This document shows, one piece after another, positions 1-5,274 of a DNA stretch of 5,274 nucleotides (positions are counted from its first letter, which is position 1; the number at the start of each line of letters is the position of its first letter). Made by a program: the position numbers and the translations under genes. Under the pieces are notes generated by a model that ran no database searches, was not told the DNA's origin, and was given only the letters and a program-made list of their open reading frames with translations. Source of the stretch: JARIHD01 sp035629475 (GTDB taxonomy: Bacteria > Patescibacteriota > Saccharimonadia > Saccharimonadales > UBA4665); NCBI GenBank assembly GCA_035629475.1, contig DASPHS010000044.1, positions 1 through 5,274 of the forward strand. The letters run 5' to 3'.

Positions 1-1158
1 CGGCCGAGCGCTGATATTCGCCTCAGCTCGGAGCTGTCGGCCGCCGTGCGGACAAAGATTATTGAGCTGGGGCTTGACCCGGCAGATACGACTGGTCCTG
101 AGCTGTACAAGGCATTGCACGCCCGGCTGCACCAGGACGAGCTGCGCCTGCAAGAGGCGCTCCGCATCGCACCAGAGGCAACAGCCAACGAGGTGGTGCT
201 TGGTGTCCAAAAGTTTTTGTCAGGCAAAAAGATTGCTGGCACTTGCTTTGCAATCAAGGGTACATCGATTAAAAAGCTGCTCAAAAAGAAAATTCCCAAG
301 AATGTTATGAAGGCACTCGGCTATCGCTCGTTTGACTCCATGGTCAAGCACGAGCAGATGTCGGCTATTTATGCCGCCGCCATGCTGGTAGAGTCGCACA
401 CCTGGCACCGCAACTTCCGTGAACTGTACGCCAAGCTGGGTCCGAGTGATTTCGAGCAGCGGACAATTACCATTACTGCCCCCAAAACCAAGCGCTGGCA
501 TACCTTTGCCGAAAAATACGTTTCCGCTACCAAGCACAATATTATCTGCTTCAAGGAGCTTGGTGCGGTCGTACTGCTGCCTATTGAACAGAAAATTGAT
601 GGCCTGGCTATTACCAGCATGCTGCTGGCGCTGCATTATATGAATGACATTCGTAGCTATAGCTCCTATATGAAGCTGCAACAAGTGCGTCCTGGTTTTG
701 GCAAAAGCATCGAGAAGAGTGCCTATGCTGAGCCTATGACCTCAGCCAGTTTGGCTGGCCAAGCCGTGCCCTGGAAAGTCATTCAACGATATTACGGCAA
801 GCTTACCGCAGCACAACACCCTGAAGTCTTTGAGCCGCACGTCCAGCCGGAAGACTTGCAGTGGAAAGAGGCCGAGGACGTACTAATCAGCCTTGAGCCG
901 TCTTTGGCATTTTGGCGTGGCACGCAGTATGTATGCGCCTTGCACGACGACCAGCCAGTATCAATGAACATATTAGACGTGGCCTTAGGCTACTGCAATA
1001 ATCTGCGGTTTGATGACCGTATTGTTCACTTTGTACGCCAGCATCTGTGGCACGAACTCATGGGCCGCTACATGCACCAGGAAAACCTGGAAGCAGCAGT
1101 ACACCGGCAGCTTAGTATTGAGCTAGTGCCAGCACCCGCCCTCGCAGAGTTTAATTAA
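1..1158 (+). CDS. Hypothetical protein of unknown family, 5' end outside the window
   Basis: The reading frame is open from the first base to the TAA at 1156-1158, giving at least 385 residues. A GTG at 46 could serve as a start, but the 15 codons before it read as ordinary protein (RPSADIRLSSELSAA), there is no convincing ribosome site, and the helix they form seems to continue across 46. I therefore treat the gene as truncated by the window edge. I do not recognise the family. The visible part is soluble-looking, with no membrane segment or signal peptide. It begins with charged helices, followed by a strongly basic stretch (about 256-348, with KKLLKKKIPKNVMKALGYR) that could contact nucleic acid or an acidic partner. 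The middle and C-terminal parts are rich in aromatic residues and histidine. No nuclease, kinase or helicase motif stands out. The next gene has its own promoter, so this gene is probably the end of a separate unit. It is surely coding; its function is unknown. Confidence 0.85.
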   Translation, partial: RPSADIRLSSELSAAVRTKIIELGLDPADTTGPELYKALHARLHQDELRLQEALRIAPEATANEVVLGVQKFLSGKKIAGTCFAIKGTSIKKLLKKKIPKNVMKALGYRSFDSMVKHEQMSAIYAAAMLVESHTWHRNFRELYAKLGPSDFEQRTITITAPKTKRWHTFAEKYVSATKHNIICFKELGAVVLLPIEQKIDGLAITSMLLALHYMNDIRSYSSYMKLQQVRPGFGKSIEKSAYAEPMTSASLAGQAVPWKVIQRYYGKLTAAQHPEVFEPHVQPEDLQWKEAEDVLISLEPSLAFWRGTQYVCALHDDQPVSMNILDVALGYCNNLRFDDRIVHFVRQHLWHELMGRYMHQENLEAAVHRQLSIELVPAPALAEFN

Positions 1159-1185
1159 TCGGCGCCGAGCAGGCACGAGCTCATA

Positions 1186-1214
1186 TTGGTTATGGTGCGC
1201 AAAACGGTTATACT
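1186..1214 (+). promoter_or_regulatory. Sigma-70-type promoter of the SLOG gene, giving a nearly leaderless mRNA
   Basis: TTGGTT (1186-1191) and TATACT (1209-1214) are separated by exactly 17 bases. The -10 box matches TATAAT at five of six positions; the -35 box matches TTGACA only in its TTG. Transcription would begin near 1221, a few bases before the ATG at 1225. This speaks against the upstream TTG (1186), ATG (1192) and GTG (1195) as starts, because they lie within or before the promoter. No Shine-Dalgarno sequence precedes any of these codons. Confidence 0.6.
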
Positions 1215-1224
1215 TAATAGCAAT

Positions 1225-1887
1225 ATGACATCAGACCTTAAAGATCTTAAACAACTACGCTATTCAATATGTGTTTCCGGGGCAGCGGCCGGCAAGACAG
1301 TCGTGGGCGCTCACGACGAAGCAGTGATTATCGGCGAAGAAATCGCCAAGTCCGGGCACATTCTTACGACTGGCGCAACCATCGGCCTGCCATACTTTGC
1401 AGCTTTTGGTGCTAAGCAGAAAGGTGGTACGAGTATCGGCTTTTCACCTGCTTCATCATTGCGTGAACATGTTCGCAAATACCGCTTGCCACACGATGTT
1501 TTTGACTTCATAAATTTCACAGGCATGGAATACGTTGGCCGCGATCTTTACCTAGTACAGTCCAGTGATGCCGTGATTACCATCGGTGGCCGTATAGGCA
1601 GCCTGCACGAGTTCACCTCAGCCCTGGAAGCTCACAAGCCTTGTGGCATCCTGCTGGGTAGTGGCGGCACCGCTGATATCATTCCGGAGCTTATTGCAAA
1701 GCTGCAGCCGGAGTTTGGCGATCTGGTTATCTACGACGAAGATCCTGTGAGCCTGGTGAGCCGCATCATAGCTATTCTGGACAAGAAGTATGAAGATATC
1801 CGTACGCAGTTAGAGCGTGATGAACATTGGTACCTCAAAGAGGGTCTCAATAAGACAGATGGCGCCACAAGTAATCGCCGCGGCTAA
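1225..1887 (+). CDS. LOG/SLOG-fold protein, TIGR00725-like, with altered PGGxGTxxE motif
   Basis: A 220-residue cytosolic protein with a Rossmann-like SLOG fold. This superfamily includes the LOG cytokinin-riboside 5'-monophosphate phosphoribohydrolases, DprA and nucleotide-binding proteins of unknown role. Seen, in order: an N-terminal strand and glycine-rich turn (CVSGAAAGKT, residues 16-25), TTGATIGLPYFAAFGA (48-63), SIGFSP (70-75), and SSDAVITIGGRIGSLHE (113-129). The last corresponds to the LOG motif PGGxGTxxE but reads GGRIGSLHE. Arg106 and Glu129 lie at the spacing I recall for the catalytic Arg and Glu of LOG enzymes. The C-terminal helices (about 176-205) are charged. The frame extends upstream to a TTG at 1186, but the promoter covers that region, so ATG 1225 is preferred; the start remains the least certain part. 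Hydrolysis of a nucleotide monophosphate is possible, and nucleotide sensing is an alternative. The membrane-protein gene 17 bases downstream is probably co-transcribed. Confidence 0.85.
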   Translation: MTSDLKDLKQLRYSICVSGAAAGKTVVGAHDEAVIIGEEIAKSGHILTTGATIGLPYFAAFGAKQKGGTSIGFSPASSLREHVRKYRLPHDVFDFINFTGMEYVGRDLYLVQSSDAVITIGGRIGSLHEFTSALEAHKPCGILLGSGGTADIIPELIAKLQPEFGDLVIYDEDPVSLVSRIIAILDKKYEDIRTQLERDEHWYLKEGLNKTDGATSNRRG

Positions 1888-1904
1888 CATTTAAGGAGCA
1901 TCAG

Positions 1905-2522
1905 ATGAACGAACGAGAAAAGAAAGAGCTTGCACTCAGCAAGGTCGTATTGCTTGCGCTTGCGTTCATCGGAGTCCTGGTGGTGGTGTGGCTGGCATGG
2001 CTCCATCCTTCAAATAACAAGCAGCAGACTGCCATTAACTCGTTTGCCGCTTGTGCCAAAGCGGGTAACCCCGTACAGGAAAGCTACCCAGAAGTATGCG
2101 TTACTAAGGATGGTAAGCGCTTTACTAATACAAACCAGCATATTCAGCGCATTACGCTGCGCGAATGGGATGTCGACGTGCTCGTGAGCGGCGTCAAGGA
2201 CGCGTACTATACGTACGACGACACCACGCGCACGGTGGCTTTAAGTACTAAGACCCTCGATGCTGCGCTCGACGCTATCAACGGCTGCGCCAGCGGACTG
2301 CGTGAAGTAAAATATGAGCGCCTACAGGCGGGTGACCCGCGGGCAGATGGTGGTACCTGGACAGCTGCTGACCTCCGCGCCGTTGCCAAGCAGGTTGGCC
2401 GGTATTACTACCATATCGTCCCGCAAATTGAGGTTGCCTGTGTTCCCGACCAAGATGACCCGAGCGTTACAACAGCCCAAGATATTCACACCAAGCTGAC
2501 AAGCGCCACGTTTCTCCCGTAA
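1905..2522 (+). CDS. Single-pass membrane-anchored protein with four extracytoplasmic cysteines
   Basis: A 205-residue protein. The N-terminus is short and charged (MNEREKKELALSK), followed by one hydrophobic helix at about residues 13-33 and then a soluble domain. Lysines and arginines before the helix and the lack of a cleavage or lipobox motif suggest an N-in, C-out anchor. Just after the helix lies SFAACAKAGNPVQESYPEVC (46-65), followed by a KDGKRFTN segment. From memory, this Cys-containing ESYPxxC...DG-F pattern recurs in small exported proteins of Patescibacteria; its function is not known to me. The remaining domain (about 80-205) is unrecognised and holds Cys128 and Cys179, so Cys50-Cys65 and Cys128-Cys179 disulfides are plausible outside the cytoplasm. 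AAGGAG at 1893-1898 lies 6 bases before the ATG and fixes the start. The gene is probably translated from the mRNA of the preceding SLOG gene. Its end overlaps the uvrB promoter region. Confidence 0.85.
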   Translation: MNEREKKELALSKVVLLALAFIGVLVVVWLAWLHPSNNKQQTAINSFAACAKAGNPVQESYPEVCVTKDGKRFTNTNQHIQRITLREWDVDVLVSGVKDAYYTYDDTTRTVALSTKTLDAALDAINGCASGLREVKYERLQAGDPRADGGTWTAADLRAVAKQVGRYYYHIVPQIEVACVPDQDDPSVTTAQDIHTKLTSATFLP

Positions 2523-2527
2523 AAACT

Positions 2528-2536
2528 TGATATACT
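2528..2536 (+). promoter_or_regulatory. Extended -10 promoter of uvrB, implying a leaderless mRNA
   Basis: TGATATACT combines a TATACT -10 box (2531-2536) with the upstream TG of an extended -10 element (2528-2529). This fits the absence of a good -35 box; the region at the expected distance (around 2507-2513, ACGTTT) lies inside the previous gene and matches poorly. Only six bases separate the -10 box from the uvrB ATG at 2543, so transcription would begin at or next to the start codon. There is no Shine-Dalgarno sequence. The TATACT hexamer is identical to that of the SLOG gene promoter. No LexA-type operator (GAAC-N4-GTTC or CTG-N10-CAG) was seen by eye next to it. Confidence 0.65.
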
Positions 2537-2542
2537 ATAAAG

Positions 2543-4507
2543 ATGAGTAAATTCAAGCTGCAGAGTAACTATCAGCCAATGGGTGACCAGCCGACAGCTA
2601 TTGCCCAACTGACCAAGGGGCTGCAGGACGGATTACAGCACCAGACGCTTCTGGGTGTAACTGGTTCCGGTAAGACGTTCAGCATGGCTAACATTATCCA
2701 GAACACCCAAAAGCCGACGCTGGTGCTCAGTCACAACAAAACGTTGGCCGCGCAGCTATACACTGAGTTCAAGAATTTCTTTCCGGACAATGCCGTCCAT
2801 TACTTTGTAAGTTACTTTGATTACTACCAGCCAGAGGCGTATATCGCCCGGTCAGACACGTACATCGAAAAAGACTCCCAAATCAACGAAGAAATTGACC
2901 GGTTACGCCACGCCGCCACCGACGCCTTATTAACCAGGAAAGATGTCATTATCGTCGCCAGTGTCAGTTGTATTTACGGTATTGGTTCCGTAGAAGACTA
3001 TGACGGGTTGAGTATTACCGTTAAGGTGGGCGAAGTCCGCAAGCGCGACAAGCTGATGCGCCACCTGACCGATATCCAGTACACCCGCAATGACATTGAC
3101 TTCCACCGTGGTACCTTCCGGGTGCGGGGTGATGTAGTCGACGTATTCCCAGCCGGTGAGGAAGTGGCCTACCGTATTGAATTCTTTGGCGATGAAGTAG
3201 AGCGTATTATCCGCATCGATCCGCTGACCGGTGAAATATTGGGGAAGCCAGACGTGCTGCAGATCTTCCCGGGCAGCCACTACGTGACGCCGTTTGATAA
3301 GTTAAAAGTGGCTTTGCGCCAGATTGAAGACGAACTCAAAGAGCGCGTTGCCCAGTTCAAAATGGAAGGCAAGTTGGTAGAAGCGCAACGTCTGGAACAG
3401 CGCACCCGGTTTGACCTGGAAATGCTCGAAGAAACTGGCTTCGTAAAAGGTATCGAGAACTACAGCCGCTACCTGACCAACCGTGCGCCCGGTGACCAGC
3501 CAGCCACGCTACTGGACTACTACCCTGATGATTTTCTGATGCTCATAGACGAGTCTCACATGACCATCCCGCAGATACGCGGTATGTACAATGGCGACCG
3601 GGCCCGCAAAGAAAACCTGGTAGAGTATGGATTCCGCCTGCCGAGCGCCCTCGATAACCGGCCATTAATGTTCACTGAATTCGAGAAGCACGTGAACCAG
3701 GCTATCTACGTCAGTGCCACGCCCGCAGAATACGAGCTGAGCCGCAGCCCTGAGCCTGCCCAGCAGGTTATTCGCCCTACCGGCTTGCTTGATCCACCCA
3801 TCGAAGTCCGCCCCATCGAAGGTCAAATTGATGACTTGATTGAAGAGATACGTAAAACTATCGAAAAGCGCCAACGTGTATTGGTAACGACGCTCACCAA
3901 GCGCATGTCCGAGGATTTGACAGAGTACTTGAAGGAGCTGAATATCAAGGTCGCGTACCTGCACAGCGATGTTGACACGCTGGACCGTGGCGACATCCTG
4001 CGCGACTTGCGGCTGGGTATCTATGATGTACTGGTGGGCATCAACCTGCTCCGTGAAGGGTTGGATTTGCCCGAAGTGTCTATGGTGGCCATTCTGGACG
4101 CCGATAAGGAAGGTTTCTTGCGCAGCTCACAGGCGCTAGTGCAGACTGTCGGCCGTGCAGCACGCCACGTCGAGGGCCGGGTTGTCATGTATGCTGACCG
4201 TATTACGCAGAGTATGCAATACACCATTGACGAAACCACTCGCCGCCGCGCCATCCAGGAGGCATACAACACCGAACACGGCATTACGCCGACCGGTGTG
4301 AGCAAGGCTATCGATAAAGGTATGCGCCCTGACTTGCCGGAAGAGGCAAAGAAGGCCAAACTTGACCTCAAGAAAATACCCAAAGACGAATACAAGACGC
4401 TCCTCAAAGACCTTACTGGTCAAATGGATTTGGCTGCAGCTAACCTGCAATTCGAACAGGCAGCCGAGCTACGCGATATTATTACTGACATTAAGTCCAA
4501 GATGTAA
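2543..4507 (+). CDS. uvrB: UvrABC excinuclease subunit B (nucleotide excision repair helicase)
   Basis: UvrB (654 residues) receives damaged DNA from UvrA, verifies the lesion by threading one strand behind a beta-hairpin using ATP, and recruits UvrC for the two incisions; it acts in the cytoplasm on the nucleoid. Seen in order: Walker A GVTGSGKT (38-45), LSHNKTLAAQL (62-72), the hairpin YFDYYQPEAYIARSDTYIEKD (from residue 91), the UvrA-interaction region with RGTFRVRGDVVDVFP (189-203), RTRFDLEML (287-295), Walker B DESH (336-339), RKENLVEYGFRLPSALDNRP (355-374), SATP (391-394), the helicase motifs GINLLREGLD (499-508) and QTVGRAAR (534-541), and a C-terminal UVR domain (about 615-650; LQFEQAAELRD) that contacts UvrC. 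No key residue is missing. Phe92 replaces a Tyr of the E. coli hairpin, a mild change. It is slightly shorter than E. coli UvrB, mainly before the UVR domain. The MSKFKLQSNYQPMGDQP N-terminus is typical of the family and confirms ATG 2543. uvrA and uvrC are not adjacent. Confidence 0.98.
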   Translation: MSKFKLQSNYQPMGDQPTAIAQLTKGLQDGLQHQTLLGVTGSGKTFSMANIIQNTQKPTLVLSHNKTLAAQLYTEFKNFFPDNAVHYFVSYFDYYQPEAYIARSDTYIEKDSQINEEIDRLRHAATDALLTRKDVIIVASVSCIYGIGSVEDYDGLSITVKVGEVRKRDKLMRHLTDIQYTRNDIDFHRGTFRVRGDVVDVFPAGEEVAYRIEFFGDEVERIIRIDPLTGEILGKPDVLQIFPGSHYVTPFDKLKVALRQIEDELKERVAQFKMEGKLVEAQRLEQRTRFDLEMLEETGFVKGIENYSRYLTNRAPGDQPATLLDYYPDDFLMLIDESHMTIPQIRGMYNGDRARKENLVEYGFRLPSALDNRPLMFTEFEKHVNQAIYVSATPAEYELSRSPEPAQQVIRPTGLLDPPIEVRPIEGQIDDLIEEIRKTIEKRQRVLVTTLTKRMSEDLTEYLKELNIKVAYLHSDVDTLDRGDILRDLRLGIYDVLVGINLLREGLDLPEVSMVAILDADKEGFLRSSQALVQTVGRAARHVEGRVVMYADRITQSMQYTIDETTRRRAIQEAYNTEHGITPTGVSKAIDKGMRPDLPEEAKKAKLDLKKIPKDEYKTLLKDLTGQMDLAAANLQFEQAAELRDIITDIKSKM

Positions 4508-4516
4508 AACCACCGC

Positions 4517-4549
4517 GCTACTCCTTTGCAAACAGCAGAGAAGTGGTTT
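4517..4549 (+). terminator. Imperfect hairpin after uvrB, possible weak terminator
   Basis: Ten bases after the uvrB stop, 4518-4529 (CTACTCCTTTGC, preceded by C) can pair with 4535-4546 (GCAGAGAAGTGG) around the loop AAACA (4530-4534). I count about 12 base pairs with one C-A mismatch and two G-U pairs, then TTT at 4547-4549. The run of T is short, so an intrinsic terminator is only a possibility; a 3'-end protective hairpin is an alternative. A competing pairing, AAACCAC (4507-4513) with GTGGTTT (4543-4549), is also possible. The hairpin overlaps the next gene's promoter. Confidence 0.35.
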
Positions 4550-4559
4550 ACGATAGAAT
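4526..4559 (+). promoter_or_regulatory. Probable promoter of the second membrane-protein gene
   Basis: TTGCAA (4526-4531) and TACGAT (4549-4554) are separated by 17 bases; each matches the sigma-70 consensus at four positions. An overlapping alternative -10 box, TAGAAT (4554-4559), matches at five positions but lacks a good -35 at proper distance. Either would place transcription initiation around 4561-4566, leaving a short leader that contains the AAGGAG ribosome site at 4571-4576. The -35 box lies within an 8-base palindrome, TTTGCAAA (4525-4532). Confidence 0.5.
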
Positions 4560-4583
4560 GCATTATTCAGAAGGAGTCAGTGT

Positions 4584-5201
4584 ATGAAGTATCCGTCTTT
4601 TGAGAAAGCAAAAACCTGGGGCGTCGCCGCCACGACCGTCGTTGGTCTTGGTGCTGCCGCCTGGGCCCTTATCCGTGCTCGCAAACAAAATAGTGCAAAA
4701 TTTGCCGCCGAGCACACGTATGCTGCACCCGAGCTGCCCGTACAGTGGGAAGAAGTTAAGCAGGGGTCTATGAAGTTCCCAGATGAGATTGCCATAGTGC
4801 CTGCCGCCCACCCCGACAACAAAAAGAACAGTGAGCTGGCTGTCATAAGTGTTCCTCCCCGCAAGTCCGAGCAAGACGGTGACTTGTCATGGCAGGCACG
4901 AGAGCTCGTAATTGCCCGTAAGGTAGGCAATGGCGACTGGCAACTCGGCCGCACGGGCCAGCTTCTGGGCGACCTGTATACTGATCCTGCAGACACTTGG
5001 CTCGATGTTAACGCCGGCACTATCACCGTAGCGATGCCTTTGGGCGACGGCAAGGAAAGCGTTTCGGCGTTTGTGGTCGATACCTCATTCGGACGCCTCC
5101 AGGGCGAGAACACGAACGTGAACGAGGTAGTATCAACGGCGTTCTTTAACGAGCACTATGGCGCTGCACTGCGTGTACCGATGATTACTGAGCCTCGATA
5201 A
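4584..5201 (+). CDS. Hypothetical protein with one N-terminal membrane helix
   Basis: A 205-residue protein of a family I do not recognise. After MKYPSFEKAKT comes one hydrophobic, Ala/Gly-rich helix (about residues 12-30, WGVAATTVVGLGAAAWALI), immediately followed by a basic cluster RARK (31-34). Under the positive-inside rule, the charge after the helix favours a cytoplasmic C-terminal domain, though the Lys residues before it leave the topology open. The soluble part is acidic and polar, with strand-like segments such as SELAVISVPP (83-92) and AGTITVAMPLGDG (144-156) and no catalytic motif that I can see. It contains no cysteine, unlike the other single-pass protein of this window. AAGGAG at 4571-4576, 7 bases before the ATG, fixes the start. 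It probably has its own promoter and may be co-transcribed with the next gene. It is surely a gene; its function is unknown. Confidence 0.8.
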   Translation: MKYPSFEKAKTWGVAATTVVGLGAAAWALIRARKQNSAKFAAEHTYAAPELPVQWEEVKQGSMKFPDEIAIVPAAHPDNKKNSELAVISVPPRKSEQDGDLSWQARELVIARKVGNGDWQLGRTGQLLGDLYTDPADTWLDVNAGTITVAMPLGDGKESVSAFVVDTSFGRLQGENTNVNEVVSTAFFNEHYGAALRVPMITEPR

Positions 5202-5251
5202 TCCTGCAGCTTATCCGCAGGGCGACAGTGCACACTACAGAGATTAAAGAG

Positions 5252-5257
5252 AGGAGG
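5252..5257 (+). promoter_or_regulatory. Strong ribosome binding site of the last, cut gene
   Basis: AGGAGG, a perfect anti-Shine-Dalgarno complement, lies five bases before the ATG at 5263. It is the main evidence that a gene begins at the window's right end. Confidence 0.7.
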
Positions 5258-5262
5258 GCTGT

Positions 5263-5274
5263 ATGTCAGCTGAA
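5263..5274 (+). CDS. Start of a further gene, cut by the window end (MSAE...)
   Basis: Only four codons are present (ATG TCA GCT GAA), so the product cannot be named. The call rests on the AGGAGG ribosome site placed five bases upstream and on the same strand direction as every other gene here. The 61-base gap after the preceding stop contains no clear promoter and no T-tailed hairpin, only a 5-bp stem CCTGC/GCAGG (5203-5221) with a 9-base loop. Read-through from the upstream gene is therefore likely. Confidence 0.6.

Noticed and set aside
220..684. Long open frame on the minus strand opposite the first gene
   Set aside because: It is antisense to a clear coding frame, has no ribosome site or recognisable protein features, and is explained by the codon composition of the + strand gene.
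1159..1182. Perfect palindrome TCGGCGCCGA (1159-1168) and short GAGC/GCTC stem after the first gene, as a terminator
   Set aside because: The palindrome has no loop, the second stem is only four pairs, and no T-run follows. Short GC palindromes are expected by chance.
2328..2340. GCGGGT-G-ACCCGC odd palindrome within the first membrane-protein gene
   Set aside because: It lies deep inside a coding region, has a single-base centre that cannot form a loop, and is not repeated elsewhere in the window.
2480..2545. LexA (SOS) operator controlling uvrB
   Set aside because: uvrB is SOS-regulated in some bacteria, but I could not see either the GAAC-N4-GTTC or the CTG-N10-CAG type of box near the promoter.
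4563..5113. Two overlapping minus-strand open frames opposite the last complete gene
   Set aside because: They are shadows of the + strand gene, which has a well-spaced AAGGAG site and a plausible membrane helix; neither antisense protein looks real.
5203..5221. CCTGC/GCAGG stem after the second membrane-protein gene, as a terminator
   Set aside because: It has only five base pairs, a 9-base loop and no T-run; read-through into the next gene is more likely.
1..5274. CRISPR array, tRNA, rRNA, insertion sequence or phage genes
   Set aside because: Reading both strands showed no regularly spaced repeats, no tRNA-like cloverleaf, no rRNA signature and no transposase or phage motif. All genes run in one direction with small gaps.

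Overview
The window is an ordinary chromosomal stretch carrying six genes, all on the + strand: two are cut by the window edges and four are complete. The one confidently named gene is uvrB, the damage-verification helicase of nucleotide excision repair. The others are a protein of unknown family (5' end missing), a LOG/SLOG-fold protein resembling the TIGR00725 group, two single-membrane-helix proteins of unknown function, and the first four codons of a further gene.

The lineage suggested is Patescibacteria (Candidate Phyla Radiation), most likely Saccharibacteria (TM7). This is inference from gene style: a SLOG protein next to a small membrane-anchored protein with a Cys-containing ESYPEVC-type motif often met in that group, an otherwise family-typical UvrB, strong -10 boxes placed almost on top of start codons, and orphan single-pass proteins. 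The genetic code is standard: TGA is never read as an amino acid, and all five visible stops are TAA. No phage, transposon, CRISPR, tRNA or rRNA signal was found.

Layout: 1-1158 is the end of the unknown gene. A 66-base gap follows, holding a promoter (TTGGTT, 17 bases, TATACT) that ends only 10 bases before the ATG of the SLOG gene (1225-1887). A 17-base gap with an AAGGAG ribosome site leads into the first membrane protein (1905-2522), so these two probably form an operon. uvrB (2543-4507) starts 20 bases later from its own extended -10 box (TGATATACT), whose position implies a leaderless mRNA. The 76-base gap after uvrB holds an imperfect hairpin, possibly a terminator, overlapping a promoter for the second membrane protein (4584-5201), which has a textbook ribosome site. 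A 61-base gap with a strong ribosome site precedes the last, cut gene (5263-).

The genes do not form a recognisable pathway. uvrA and uvrC are not here, and nothing visible makes the neighbours part of DNA repair. I see no new multi-gene system. The points most worth a second look are the altered active-site motif of the SLOG protein, the coexistence of leaderless and Shine-Dalgarno starts, and the overlapping terminator and promoter after uvrB.
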